Below, one piece after another: positions 6,219-12,677 of a DNA stretch of 32,417 bases. Origin of the DNA: an uncultured Oscillospiraceae bacterium (lineage in GTDB: Bacteria; Bacillota; Clostridia; Oscillospirales; Oscillospiraceae). The stretch spans positions 1-32,417 of the forward strand of contig CANRNF010000032.1 in assembly GCA_947631865.1 (NCBI GenBank). Direction: 5' to 3'. Made by a program: the position numbers and the translations under genes. The first letter of the stretch is position 1; every line of letters begins with the position of its first letter. The notes under the pieces are model-generated. The model was not told the origin of the DNA, did not search any database, and was given only the letters and a program-made list of their open reading frames with translations.

Positions 6219-6578
6219 GTGGGCGCTGTAATCATCCTGGCGGCCCTGGCCTTTTACTGGGGCCTGCAAACGGGATATGAGAGCGCCCGCCCGTGGGAGT
6301 TGACAGCCTACGGCGAATATAACGCCGAACAGCTGCAGCACATCGTGGAGGGCACGCGGGAACACATAAGCGACCTCCAGGACAAACTGGACCGGGCCCT
6401 GGCGGCCCTGCGCGAAAAACAGGGCCGCCCTCCCCCTGATCCTGTGGCCGAAAATGCCCCCGTGTCCAATTCGGACACGGGGGCTCCGTATCTAGGCGAA
6501 TATCTACTGGCCGCCGAACTTATGCCCAAAACGCGCAATTATCTAGGCATTTATCTGCAATTCACGGGCAAAAGGTAA
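6219..6578 (+). CDS. Small membrane-anchored coiled-coil phage protein, possibly frameshifted start
   Basis: A 119-residue frame from GTG 6219. It has an N-terminal membrane segment (VIILAALAFYWGL), then a coiled coil (EQLQHIVEGTREHISDLQDKLDRALAALREK) and a polar, Pro-rich tail. The layout recalls Rz-like proteins, but such spanins belong to phages of Gram-negative hosts, so no function is claimed. GTG 6219 has no ribosome site. An ATG at 6172, four bases after the endolysin stop, opens only a 12-codon frame. If one more G were present in the G5 run at 6174-6178 it would join this frame and add MGGRDVRRHHAGLILR, a plausible positive N-terminus before the membrane segment. The last gene of the prophage arm. 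Confidence 0.5.
   Translation: MGAVIILAALAFYWGLQTGYESARPWELTAYGEYNAEQLQHIVEGTREHISDLQDKLDRALAALREKQGRPPPDPVAENAPVSNSDTGAPYLGEYLLAAELMPKTRNYLGIYLQFTGKR
6456..6484. repeat. Perfect 12-bp inverted repeat
   Basis: GCCCCCGTGTCC (6456-6467) pairs with 6473-6484 over a five-base AATTC loop. It lies inside the last prophage gene and has no T-run, so it is not a standard terminator. Two copies of TATCTAGGC followed after a few bases by TATCT lie close downstream, near 6489 and 6540. Confidence 0.8.
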
Positions 6579-6604
6579 AGACAATGGGCGGTATAAAAAG
6601 AAGA

Positions 6605-6639
6605 AAAAAGCCCGGAAACGCCGTGTTTCCGGGCTTTTT
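6605..6639. terminator. Bidirectional terminator between prophage and tRNA
   Basis: A 15-bp perfect stem, 6605-6619 against 6625-6639, with a five-base loop. The outer part is A5/T5, so both strands end in a T-run. It would stop prophage transcripts on the + strand and the tRNA transcript on the minus strand. Confidence 0.9.
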
Positions 6640-6642
6640 GGG

Positions 6643-6718
6643 TGGTGGACGATACAAGACTCGAACTTGTGACCTCCCGCACGTCAAGCGGATGCGCTAC
6701 CAGCTGCGCCAATCGTCC
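6643..6718 (-). tRNA. tRNA-Val (anticodon GAC)
   Basis: The reverse strand folds as a full tRNA: acceptor GGACGAT pairs with ATCGTCC, the D arm is GCGC...GCGC with AGCTGGTA in the loop, the anticodon stem TCCGC/GCGGG closes the loop TTGACGT with anticodon GAC, and the T arm is ACAAG-TTCGAGT-CTTGT. An encoded ACCA follows, so CCA is present in the DNA. The 3' end faces the prophage, the usual orientation for phage integration into a tRNA gene. Confidence 0.97.
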
Positions 6719-6732
6719 GTTTCAGCCTGCTT

Positions 6733-6761
6733 ATTCTATCGCATATCCCCTCCCTTGTCAA
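6733..6761 (-). promoter_or_regulatory. Promoter of tRNA-Val
   Basis: On the minus strand TTGACA (6756-6761) is separated by 17 bases from TAGAAT (6733-6738). This is a near-consensus housekeeping promoter, placing the transcript start a few bases upstream of the tRNA 5' end at 6718. Confidence 0.8.
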
Positions 6762-6773
6762 GGACAAATTCAA

Positions 6774-6801
6774 AAGCCTGCGCCCGGCCGGGCGCAGGCT
6801 T
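6774..6801 (-). terminator. Terminator of the zinc-ribbon gene
   Basis: A perfect 28-bp palindrome (AAGCCTGCGCCCGG and its complement) lies 15 bp after the minus-strand stop at 6816. It is followed on the minus strand by TTTTGAATTT. It separates this gene from the tRNA promoter. Confidence 0.85.
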
Positions 6802-6815
6802 ATCCAATATAAATG

Positions 6816-7484
6816 TCAGCTGTTAGGGTCGTAGACGTGGATGGGGATAGTGCCCGTGCCCCGAGGATCGTCACTGACCTTTACGGAAATGGTGACGTCG
6901 CCGGGCCCAACGATCTTGATGGTGCCCACGGGCCCGTCGCCCTCCACGGTGGCGACCTCCTCGTTGTCACTGGTCCACTCAGGCGTGCTGACGACCTCGC
7001 CGGGATACCAGGACACGGTAAAGGTATAATCCGAATCACCGACCTTGGCCCAGAAGCCGTTGCCGTTATAGTCCAGCTCGGGCTGGTAGGATCCCCTGAT
7101 GCTGACGCTGGTGATCTGCGGCGCAGGCGAGGGCTGGGGCGACGGCGAGGGCGTGGGAGGCGCGGGCGGGGTGATCTGGGCATCGGCGTCGATCTGGGAC
7201 TGGATCTCCTCCGCCGCAGACACATCCTTCCCCACGTTGACGGACACGATGGTAATGGTGAGGATGATGACGGCCAGCAAAATAACGCCGCCGATGAGCA
7301 TCTGCATATTTACCGCCTCAGCCGCGCTCTTCGCGGCGGGCGTGCTGGGCACGGTGCTGTCCGTCTCAGGGACAGCGCTGCGCACCGTCTTTGTCTTTTT
7401 GGTGCCGCAATAGGGGCAGCGGCTGCGGAACGAAGGATACTGCCGATGGCAGCGCCGGCAGGTCGTATTGGGTACGATATTCAT
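6816..7484 (-). CDS. Zinc-ribbon, single-pass membrane protein with Ig-like domain
   Basis: A 222-residue protein starting behind AAAGGTG on the minus strand. A zinc ribbon is formed by Cys9-x2-Cys12 and Cys23-x2-Cys26 at the cytoplasmic N-terminus. After a Ser/Thr/Pro linker, a membrane segment spans residues ~61-83. A Pro/Ser-rich spacer (PSPSPQPSP) then leads to an external domain (about 125-222) with the pattern of bacterial Ig-like group 2 domains: PEWTSDNEEVATVEGDGPVGTIKIVGPGDVTISV. Proteins of this layout are common in Clostridia and mostly uncharacterised; a role in sensing or binding at the envelope is a guess. It stands alone, with its own promoter and terminator. Confidence 0.85.
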   Translation of the reverse strand: MNIVPNTTCRRCHRQYPSFRSRCPYCGTKKTKTVRSAVPETDSTVPSTPAAKSAAEAVNMQMLIGGVILLAVIILTITIVSVNVGKDVSAAEEIQSQIDADAQITPPAPPTPSPSPQPSPAPQITSVSIRGSYQPELDYNGNGFWAKVGDSDYTFTVSWYPGEVVSTPEWTSDNEEVATVEGDGPVGTIKIVGPGDVTISVKVSDDPRGTGTIPIHVYDPNS

Positions 7485-7494
7485 TCGATCACAC

Positions 7495-7537
7495 CTTTCT
7501 GTAACGCAATTATAACAAAAGTTACAGAAAGATACAA
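7495..7537 (-). promoter_or_regulatory. Promoter with 11-bp inverted-repeat operator
   Basis: On the minus strand TTGTAT (7532-7537) and TATAAT (7509-7514) are 17 bases apart. An inverted repeat with 11-bp perfect arms, CTTTCTGTAAC (7495-7505) and GTTACAGAAAG (7521-7531), brackets the -10 box with a 15-bp centre. It lies across the promoter, so it is better read as a protein-binding operator than as an RNA hairpin. Confidence 0.75.
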
Positions 7538-7599
7538 GCCCTTTTTGCGGTCAATATCCACTTTTTTACGATTTTTTTGGTAAAATTCCTACAAATTAT

Positions 7600-8952
7600 T
7601 CAAACGGTAAGGGTCCCGGTCTCATCCTCCAGCAAAATGAGTATCTTTTCCTGATCGCCGGTCTGGGCGTTCACGTACATGAGATATCGGTCCCCGTCCT
7701 CTGCCTGGCAGAGGAATTCGTGGCAATACCGCTCCTGGCCGCCCTCAGTGGGGATGATGGCCATGGCGTGGTCCTGGACGGACAGGGTCTTGGCCAGGCT
7801 CGCCTGCGCCTTCTCCTCGGAGACGGCGGTCTCAGGGATGGACCTCTTTGTATGGGCAGTGATATAGCCCTTGGCGTCATAGCTCATGAGCGCGCCGGTA
7901 TCCAGGGCCACGCCCACCTTGATAAGGTCCGGATAGCAGCGCACCCCCTGCTCGGAGTGCTCGAAGTTCACCAGTAGCACGCCGTCAGACACCGTGTGAT
8001 AGCTCTCCTCCAGATCTTTCAGACTCCAGCCCCGGATCAGTTCCCCGGCGATGCCCAGACCCTGCTCCACGGTGTACACCGCCTCGCCTACGGGCCGGGA
8101 CCCGATGACGGACCATATCTCGCCGCCCTGTTTCGTCACGTACACAGTGTATTCGCCGCCGCCCATGCGTCCGGCGCATATCCAGCAGGGCACGTCGCCG
8201 CCGCACTCTCCGGCGGAACGCAGCTCCGAGGCGGCCACATCCAGGAACTTGGCGGCCTTTTTAAGAGCAGTCTCCTCGTCGATCTCCTCCCGTCCCTCCA
8301 GATAGAGTGCCTCCCGGCTGGCCATGGTGGCGGAGAAGGGCCCGTCATAGATGAGGGTGGGAAGCTCGGGGAACTCCTGCTCGATGGTCTGGAAGGCCTC
8401 CCCCGCCAGGGGCGGCTGGTCCTCCCCGCCCTCGGCGGCGGAGGTCCGGGCATATACCTCATCCAGGGAGAGCTGTCCCAGAGCCATGCGGCTTTGCATA
8501 TCCTGCAGGTTCAGCTTCATGACGGAGGCCGTGTCCGCCAGACTCTGCAGGTTTTGAAGCTCCTCATCGGAATAGCCGCCGCTGCGGCTCACGTTCCGGG
8601 CCAGGGCGTTGGCGTAGTCCCCCGCCTTGGCCACGAAGCTGGCGGTCTGTTCCAGCTCCTGGGAGGCGTATGGCAGGGATCCCAGCGCCGTCTGGGCCGT
8701 CATGGCCCGGCCGAATATCTGGGCGCACAGGGCGCCGGACAGCGCCGGGTCGGAGATATAGACGCTCTTCTCCAGGTCGTTGGAAAGCTCGCTGACACTG
8801 GTCACCAGCTCATCGAAGGCCCGCTCGGTGCTGGCCTTGGCGTACAGACCCAGGGCGTTGGCCTTGCGGGTGCCCCGGATGGCGAACACCCCCGCCACCA
8901 CCAGCGCCGCGGACAAAAACGTGATAACTCGAATTACGGGTCTCTTTTTCAT
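7600..8952 (-). CDS. ypeB: YpeB-type spore germination protein (PepSY repeats)
   Basis: A 450-residue protein matching YpeB, which in Bacillus stabilises the cortex-lytic enzyme SleB in the spore. The N-terminus has a membrane/signal segment (VIRVITFLSAALVVAGVFAI). The signature block YANALARNVSRSGGYSDEELQ and then FPELPTLIYDGPFS are typical of the family. The C-terminal half holds PepSY-like repeats, with KGYITAHTKRSIPE characteristic. Start ATG 8952 is preferred over an in-frame ATG 33 bases upstream because AAGAGGTG lies at the right distance. SleB, usually encoded just upstream of ypeB, is not next to it; gltX is. That ribosome site lies in a terminator-like hairpin. Confidence 0.9.
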   Translation of the reverse strand: MKKRPVIRVITFLSAALVVAGVFAIRGTRKANALGLYAKASTERAFDELVTSVSELSNDLEKSVYISDPALSGALCAQIFGRAMTAQTALGSLPYASQELEQTASFVAKAGDYANALARNVSRSGGYSDEELQNLQSLADTASVMKLNLQDMQSRMALGQLSLDEVYARTSAAEGGEDQPPLAGEAFQTIEQEFPELPTLIYDGPFSATMASREALYLEGREEIDEETALKKAAKFLDVAASELRSAGECGGDVPCWICAGRMGGGEYTVYVTKQGGEIWSVIGSRPVGEAVYTVEQGLGIAGELIRGWSLKDLEESYHTVSDGVLLVNFEHSEQGVRCYPDLIKVGVALDTGALMSYDAKGYITAHTKRSIPETAVSEEKAQASLAKTLSVQDHAMAIIPTEGGQERYCHEFLCQAEDGDRYLMYVNAQTGDQEKILILLEDETGTLTV

Positions 8953-8959
8953 AAAAACA

Positions 8960-8992
8960 CACCTCTTGCGGTAGTTTCCCCGCAAAGAGGTG
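8960..8992 (-). terminator. gltX terminator overlapping the ypeB ribosome site
   Basis: On the minus strand CACCTCTTTGCGG (8992-8980) pairs with CCGCAAGAGGTG (8971-8960), with one bulged base, and TGTTTTTA follows. That is a terminator-like shape 25 bp after the gltX stop. The 3' arm contains AAGAGGTG, the ribosome site of ypeB, whose ATG begins eight bases further on. Confidence 0.65.
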
Positions 8993-9017
8993 TATTTTGA
9001 ATATCAAATAATGCCAG

Positions 9018-10490
9018 TCAAGAAAGACGGGCGATACCGTCCCGCATGCGGCGCAGGGTCTCGTCCTTCCCCAGGATGCGGCAGATCTCCACCGCGCCGC
9101 CGGGGGTCACGGCCGTGCCGGTGACGGCGATGCGCACGGGCCACATGAGTTTGGCGTTCTTCACTTCCAGTTTCTCTGCCAGGCCCACCAGGGCGTCATG
9201 GATGTGCTCGTCGTCCCAGGCGTCCACCGCCTCCAGCACGGGCAGGGCCGCGTTCAGCATTTGAAGGGCGCTGTCCTTATCGCTCTTGGACTTTTTGTGG
9301 ACATAGAGCTCGGTGTCGTACTCCGGCAGGGCGTCAAAGAAGCCCAGTTTGCCGGGGATGTCCGTGAGCACCTCGGTGCGCTGCTGCAAAAGGGCCGCCA
9401 CGGCCGCCGGGTCGATGGCCGGGTCCTTCACCGCCTGACGGATGTAGGGCTCCGCCACCTGGGCGAAGTCCGCCGGGTCCATGGCCCGAATGTATTCGGC
9501 GTTGAAATAGGTGAGCTTTTCGATGTCGAAGATGGCCTGACTCTTGGAGATGCCGGAAAGGTCGAAGGCCTCCGCCAGCTCCTTGATGGAATAGATCTCC
9601 CGCTCCCCGCCGGGGGCCCAGCCCAGCAGCGCCACATAGTTCACGATGGCGGCCCGGAGATACCCCTTCTCCACCAGATCCTCATAGGATGGGTCGCCGT
9701 GGCGCTTCGACATCTTGTTGTGGGCATCCCGCATCACCGGCGAGCAGTGGACATACTTGGGCACGTCCCAGCCGAAGCCCTCGTAGAGCAGGTTATATTT
9801 GGGCGCGCTGGCCAGATACTCCGAGCCCCGGACCACATGGGTGATGCCCATCAGGTGATCGTCTATCACGTTGGCGAAGTTATAGGTGGGCAGGCCGTCC
9901 CGCTTGATCAGCACCTGGTCGTCCAGGTCCTTGTTGGGAGCAGTCACGTCGCCGAATATCTCGTCGTGGAAGGTGGTGGAGCCCTCCCTGGGTATCTTCT
10001 GGCGGATGACGTAGGGCATCCCCGCCTCCAGGCGGCGCTGTACTTCCTCCTCCGGCAGGTCCCGGCAGGGGTCCTCCGCCCGGTCGAAGGAGCCCGCGTC
10101 CTCCTCGGACTCAGCCTTGTCGCAGAAGCAGTAATAGGCGTGGCCCCGCTGGACCAGCCGCTGGGCGAAGGGCAGGTACAGCCCCCGGCGCTCGGTCTGC
10201 ACATAGGGGCCCACGGGGCCGCCCTTGTCCGGGCCCTCGTCCCAGTCCAGACCGCAGTCGGTGAGCGTCCGGTAGATCACGTCCACCGCGCCCTCCACCA
10301 GCCGGTTCTGGTCCGTGTCCTCGATGCGCAGGAGGAATTTGCCCCCGTTGTGGCGGGCGATGCACCAGGTGTAAAGCGCCGTGCGCAGGTTGCCCACATG
10401 CATATATCCCGTGGGGCTGGGGGCGAAGCGGGTGCGCACCTCCCCTTTGGGGATGCGGCTCTCCAGGTCCTCGAAATATTTATCGTCCAT
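9018..10490 (-). CDS. gltX: Glutamyl-tRNA synthetase
   Basis: A 490-residue class I aminoacyl-tRNA synthetase charging tRNA-Glu. RFAPSPTGYMHVGNLRTAL (HVGN at residues 31-34) is the HIGH-type ATP site, and KMSKR is at 259-263. The catalytic core also shows LRIEDTD (54-60) and YNFANVIDDHLMGITHVVRG, and the C-terminal anticodon-binding region runs to residue 490. Length is normal. In bacteria without a glutaminyl enzyme this protein also charges tRNA-Gln, later amidated by GatCAB; whether that holds here cannot be seen. It is transcribed leftward from a promoter that overlaps that of trpS, and ypeB follows after a terminator-like hairpin. Confidence 0.97.
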   Translation of the reverse strand: MDDKYFEDLESRIPKGEVRTRFAPSPTGYMHVGNLRTALYTWCIARHNGGKFLLRIEDTDQNRLVEGAVDVIYRTLTDCGLDWDEGPDKGGPVGPYVQTERRGLYLPFAQRLVQRGHAYYCFCDKAESEEDAGSFDRAEDPCRDLPEEEVQRRLEAGMPYVIRQKIPREGSTTFHDEIFGDVTAPNKDLDDQVLIKRDGLPTYNFANVIDDHLMGITHVVRGSEYLASAPKYNLLYEGFGWDVPKYVHCSPVMRDAHNKMSKRHGDPSYEDLVEKGYLRAAIVNYVALLGWAPGGEREIYSIKELAEAFDLSGISKSQAIFDIEKLTYFNAEYIRAMDPADFAQVAEPYIRQAVKDPAIDPAAVAALLQQRTEVLTDIPGKLGFFDALPEYDTELYVHKKSKSDKDSALQMLNAALPVLEAVDAWDDEHIHDALVGLAEKLEVKNAKLMWPVRIAVTGTAVTPGGAVEICRILGKDETLRRMRDGIARLS

Positions 10491-10521
10491 AGTATCAGCC
10501 TCGTTTTCTCAAACTTCAATT

Positions 10522-10550
10522 AGCATATTTTATTCTTGTCCGCTTGTCAA
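10522..10550 (-). promoter_or_regulatory. gltX promoter
   Basis: Minus strand: TTGACA (10545-10550), 17 bases, TATGCT (10522-10527). The -35 box overlaps the -35 box of the divergent trpS promoter. Confidence 0.75.
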
Positions 10551-10572
10551 GAAAAATCGGGTGTGTTATTAT
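10544..10572 (+). promoter_or_regulatory. trpS promoter
   Basis: Plus strand: TTGTCA (10544-10549), 17 bases, TATTAT (10567-10572). The leader to ATG 10628 is only about 50 bases, with a small CGGCA-TACG-TGCCG hairpin, so there is no room for a T-box. Confidence 0.75.
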
Positions 10573-10627
10573 ATTTAGTTGTAATAGCAAAAAGATGCGG
10601 CATACGTGCCGTGGAAAGCGTGGAGTT

Positions 10628-11641
10628 ATGGACGAGAAGAAAAAAGTGATGCTCTCGGGGATCAAGCCCTCCGGCGACCTGACGCTTGGCTCCTATCTGG
10701 GGGCCATCAAGAACTGGGCCGAGCGGGCGGAGACCTTCGACTGCTACTACTTCATGGCGGATCTGCACGCGCTGACCACCCGCCAGAATCCGGCGGATCT
10801 GCGCCGGCGCACTTTGGAGCAGCTGGCCCAGTATGTGGCCTGCGGCCTGGACCCGGAAAAGAACACCCTGTTCATACAGTCCCATGTGCCCGAGCACGCC
10901 CAGCTGGGCTGGGTGCTGCAGTGCTACACCATGTTCGGCGAGCTCTCCCGCATGACCCAATTCAAGGACAAGAGCGCGAAAAACGCCGACAACATCAACG
11001 GCGGCCTGTTCGCCTACCCCTCCCTGATGGCGGCGGATATCCTCCTGTACCAGCCGGACTTCGTGCCCGTAGGCGACGACCAGAAGCAGCACGTGGAGCT
11101 GACCCGGGACATCGCCCACCGCTTCAACGGCGTGTACGGCGACGTGTTCAAGATCCCCGAGCCCTATATCCCGAAGGTGGGCGCGCGGATCATGGACCTC
11201 TTAGACCCCAGCAGCAAGATGTCGAAGTCCGACGAGATCGGCAACGGCCGGGTCTGTCTCATGGACCAGCCCCAGGACATCGCCCGAAAGTTCAAGCGGG
11301 CCGTCACTGACTCCGATACCGACGAACACTGCGTGCGCTACGACCGGGAGAACAAGCCCGGCGTGGCGAATCTCATGCAGATCTACGCCAGCTGCACCGG
11401 CAAGAGCTTCGCCGAGATTGAGGCGGAGTTCACCGGCCACGGCTACGGCGACTTCAAATCCGCCGTGGGCGACGCGGTCATTGAGACCCTCCGCCCCATC
11501 CGGGAGGAGGCCGCCCGCCTTATGAAGGACAAGGGCTATCTGGAGAACCTCTGCCGCACCGGCGCGGAGAAGGCCTCCTACATCGCCATGAAGACCCTGC
11601 GGAAGGTGTACAAGAAGGTCGGCCTGGTGCCCAGGGCGTAA
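10628..11641 (+). CDS. trpS: Tryptophanyl-tRNA synthetase
   Basis: A 337-residue class Ic aminoacyl-tRNA synthetase charging tRNA-Trp. IKPSGDLTLGSYLGAI (residues 12-27) contains the HIGH-type motif TLGS; KMSKS is at 197-201. Other family blocks are YYFMADLHALTTR, YPSLMAADILLYQ (130-141) and VPVGDDQKQHVELTRDIA. ATG 10628 was chosen over an upstream in-frame ATG at 10544, which lies inside the promoter. GGAG sits unusually close (two bases) to it, with GGAAAG further upstream. It is divergent from gltX, and the palindromic repeat after the stop supplies a terminator. Confidence 0.96.
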   Translation: MDEKKKVMLSGIKPSGDLTLGSYLGAIKNWAERAETFDCYYFMADLHALTTRQNPADLRRRTLEQLAQYVACGLDPEKNTLFIQSHVPEHAQLGWVLQCYTMFGELSRMTQFKDKSAKNADNINGGLFAYPSLMAADILLYQPDFVPVGDDQKQHVELTRDIAHRFNGVYGDVFKIPEPYIPKVGARIMDLLDPSSKMSKSDEIGNGRVCLMDQPQDIARKFKRAVTDSDTDEHCVRYDRENKPGVANLMQIYASCTGKSFAEIEAEFTGHGYGDFKSAVGDAVIETLRPIREEAARLMKDKGYLENLCRTGAEKASYIAMKTLRKVYKKVGLVPRA

Positions 11642-11653
11642 AACAAGCAAATT

Positions 11654-11765
11654 AAAGCCTCCCCTGTGCAAGGGGAGGTGCCGAGCAAAGCGAGGCGGAG
11701 GGGTTGTCAGACAATCCCCCAGTCAGCTTCGCTGACAGCCCCCTTTACACAAGGGGGCCTTTTTA
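11654..11765. repeat. Palindromic intergenic repeat element with built-in terminator
   Basis: About 110 bp between two convergent genes. The ends are imperfect inverted repeats (AAAGCCTCCCCTGTGCAA on the left; the complement of the right end reads AAAGGCCCCCTTGTGTAA). Inside are hairpins CCTCCCCT/AGGGGAGG (11658-11678), GTCAGC-TTC-GCTGAC (11722-11736) and GCCCCCTT/AAGGGGGC (11738-11758). The last is followed by T5, so it can terminate trpS. I recall similar elements being frequent between genes in Oscillospiraceae genomes; copy number cannot be tested here. Confidence 0.7.
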
Positions 11766-11773
11766 TGTGCTGT

Positions 11774-12034
11774 TCAGGATAAAAACATAGCCGCTAACAT
11801 AATGAGAAGGTCCTTATCCCCGCTTTCCCGGTACATCAAATACAGTATCAGCGCCAGGATCAGGTCGTCCGTCTCCATGCTGACGGATTCCAGCTTTTTC
11901 AGGATGCCCCCCACCGCCCGGTCCAGCCCCTCCTGGGGCCGCGGCGGGCGGTTTTCCCGCCGGGCGGGCGTGAACGGCTCCCGAGGCGTCTCATTCTGCA
12001 TGCGAAACGCGCCGCTATAGGCCATGGCCGTCAC
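11774..12034 (-). CDS. Small protein of unknown function (third of three overlapping genes)
   Basis: An 86-residue protein starting at GTG 12034 behind AAGGA; ATG 12025 is an alternative. The first 40 residues are polar and basic (RRENRPPRPQEG). The C-terminal half is helical and hydrophobic: ILKKLESVSMETDDLILALILYLMYRES, then DKDLLIMLAAMFLS. It ends at the edge of the palindromic repeat. It overlaps the gene before it by 20 bases and so belongs to the same transcript. No family is recognised; the hydrophobic helices suggest membrane or partner contact. Confidence 0.65.
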   Translation of the reverse strand: MTAMAYSGAFRMQNETPREPFTPARRENRPPRPQEGLDRAVGGILKKLESVSMETDDLILALILYLMYRESGDKDLLIMLAAMFLS

Positions 12035-12377
12035 CGTATTCCTTCGCCACCGCCCCCGCGATGTGTACCATCCGGGCGATCTGCATGGCCCGGTCCAGCT
12101 TCTCCTGCTTCTCCGGCTTCATGTATGGCCGCATAGCCACCAGCAGGGCCGTGGACCGGCTCTTCTCACCGCCGCCGGAAAAGGCTTTGCCCAGGGCGGC
12201 CAGGAGCCTCGCGTCCGGCTGTGGGATGTCCGCCGGTTTTTCCCGCCGGGTCTGTTCCTCCCCGCTCTGACCGGGGGTCGCTCCGCCGAAAAGGCCCTGC
12301 GCTATCTGGGACAGCTGCGCCATCTGGGCCGGGTCGGACAATATCTGCTGGAGCCGTTCCCCCAGCTCACCGTCCAT
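12015..12377 (-). CDS. Small protein of unknown function (second of three)
   Basis: A 120-residue soluble protein. It starts MDGELGERLQQILSDPAQMAQLSQIAQGLFGG, a pattern (LSDPAQMAQLSQIAQ) resembling helical units of co-chaperone-like or small Clostridial proteins, then a polar linker and a second helical part: RLLAALGKAF, RSTALLVAMRPYMKPEKQEKLDRAMQIARMVHIAG. It overlaps the previous gene by 11 bases and the next by 20, so all three are probably made together. I know of no function. The helical LLxAMRPYMxPEKQEKLDRAxxI motif recurs, from memory, in uncharacterised proteins of spore-forming Clostridia. Confidence 0.7.
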   Translation of the reverse strand: MDGELGERLQQILSDPAQMAQLSQIAQGLFGGATPGQSGEEQTRREKPADIPQPDARLLAALGKAFSGGGEKSRSTALLVAMRPYMKPEKQEKLDRAMQIARMVHIAGAVAKEYGDGHGL

Positions 12378-12609
12378 CCTGGCCCACCGCCTTCTTTACC
12401 TCGCGGGCAAAGCTCTGGCCCTCCGGGGTAGACAGGATGGCGTTGATCATCTGCCCCAGGGTCTGCATGTCCCCCGCCTTCGCGGCAGCGGCCAGCTTTT
12501 CTCCATCTACCTTTTTCAGGAGCTTCTCCCCCTGGCCGGAACGGGCCAGCATTTCCAGCGCGCCGCTGCCGGGACTCTGCCGCACCTGGCCGGCGTACTT
12601 CTCCAGATC
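12367..12609 (-). CDS. Small protein of unknown function (first of three)
   Basis: An 80-residue protein, MDLEKYAGQVRQSPGS followed by alternating helices: LEMLARSGQGEKLLKKVDGEKLAAAAKAG, then MQTLGQMINAILSTPEGQSFAREVKKAVG. The start ATG 12609 is chosen over a codon 30 bases upstream because GAGGGGG lies just before it. That ribosome site is the 3' arm of a terminator-like hairpin following the large SLH protein gene. First gene of a three-gene overlapping set. Function unknown; the alternating short helices point to a protein-interaction role, but this is only an impression. Confidence 0.7.
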   Translation of the reverse strand, partial: DLEKYAGQVRQSPGSGALEMLARSGQGEKLLKKVDGEKLAAAAKAGDMQTLGQMINAILSTPEGQSFAREVKKAVGQDGR

Positions 12610-12618
12610 CATAAAAAT

Positions 12619-12664
12619 ACCCCCTCTGCTCAAGCCCATTGTATGCGGGCCCGGCAGAGGGGGT
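12619..12664 (-). terminator. SLH-gene terminator overlapping the next ribosome site
   Basis: On the minus strand ACCCCCTCTGC (12664-12654) pairs perfectly with GCAGAGGGGGT (12629-12619), with an inner GCCC/GGGC stem in the loop, and ATTTTTATG follows. It lies 14 bp after the stop of the SLH protein gene. The 3' arm GAGGGGG is also the ribosome site of the gene starting at 12609. Confidence 0.75.
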
Positions 12665-12677
12665 CACTGGTTTTTTC

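Noticed and set aside
6584..6826. An 80-residue + strand frame after the prophage
   Set aside because: It runs through the terminator and the tRNA-Val gene and is not plausible as a protein.
6813..7583. A 256-residue + strand frame opposite the zinc-ribbon gene
   Set aside because: It is low-complexity Gly/Arg/Asp-rich; the minus strand has zinc ribbon, membrane segment, promoter and terminator.
9198..10523. A 441-residue + strand frame opposite gltX
   Set aside because: gltX has both catalytic motifs on the other strand; this frame has none.
10579..10627. T-box leader for trpS
   Set aside because: The leader is only about 50 bases and has no T-box sequence or antiterminator.
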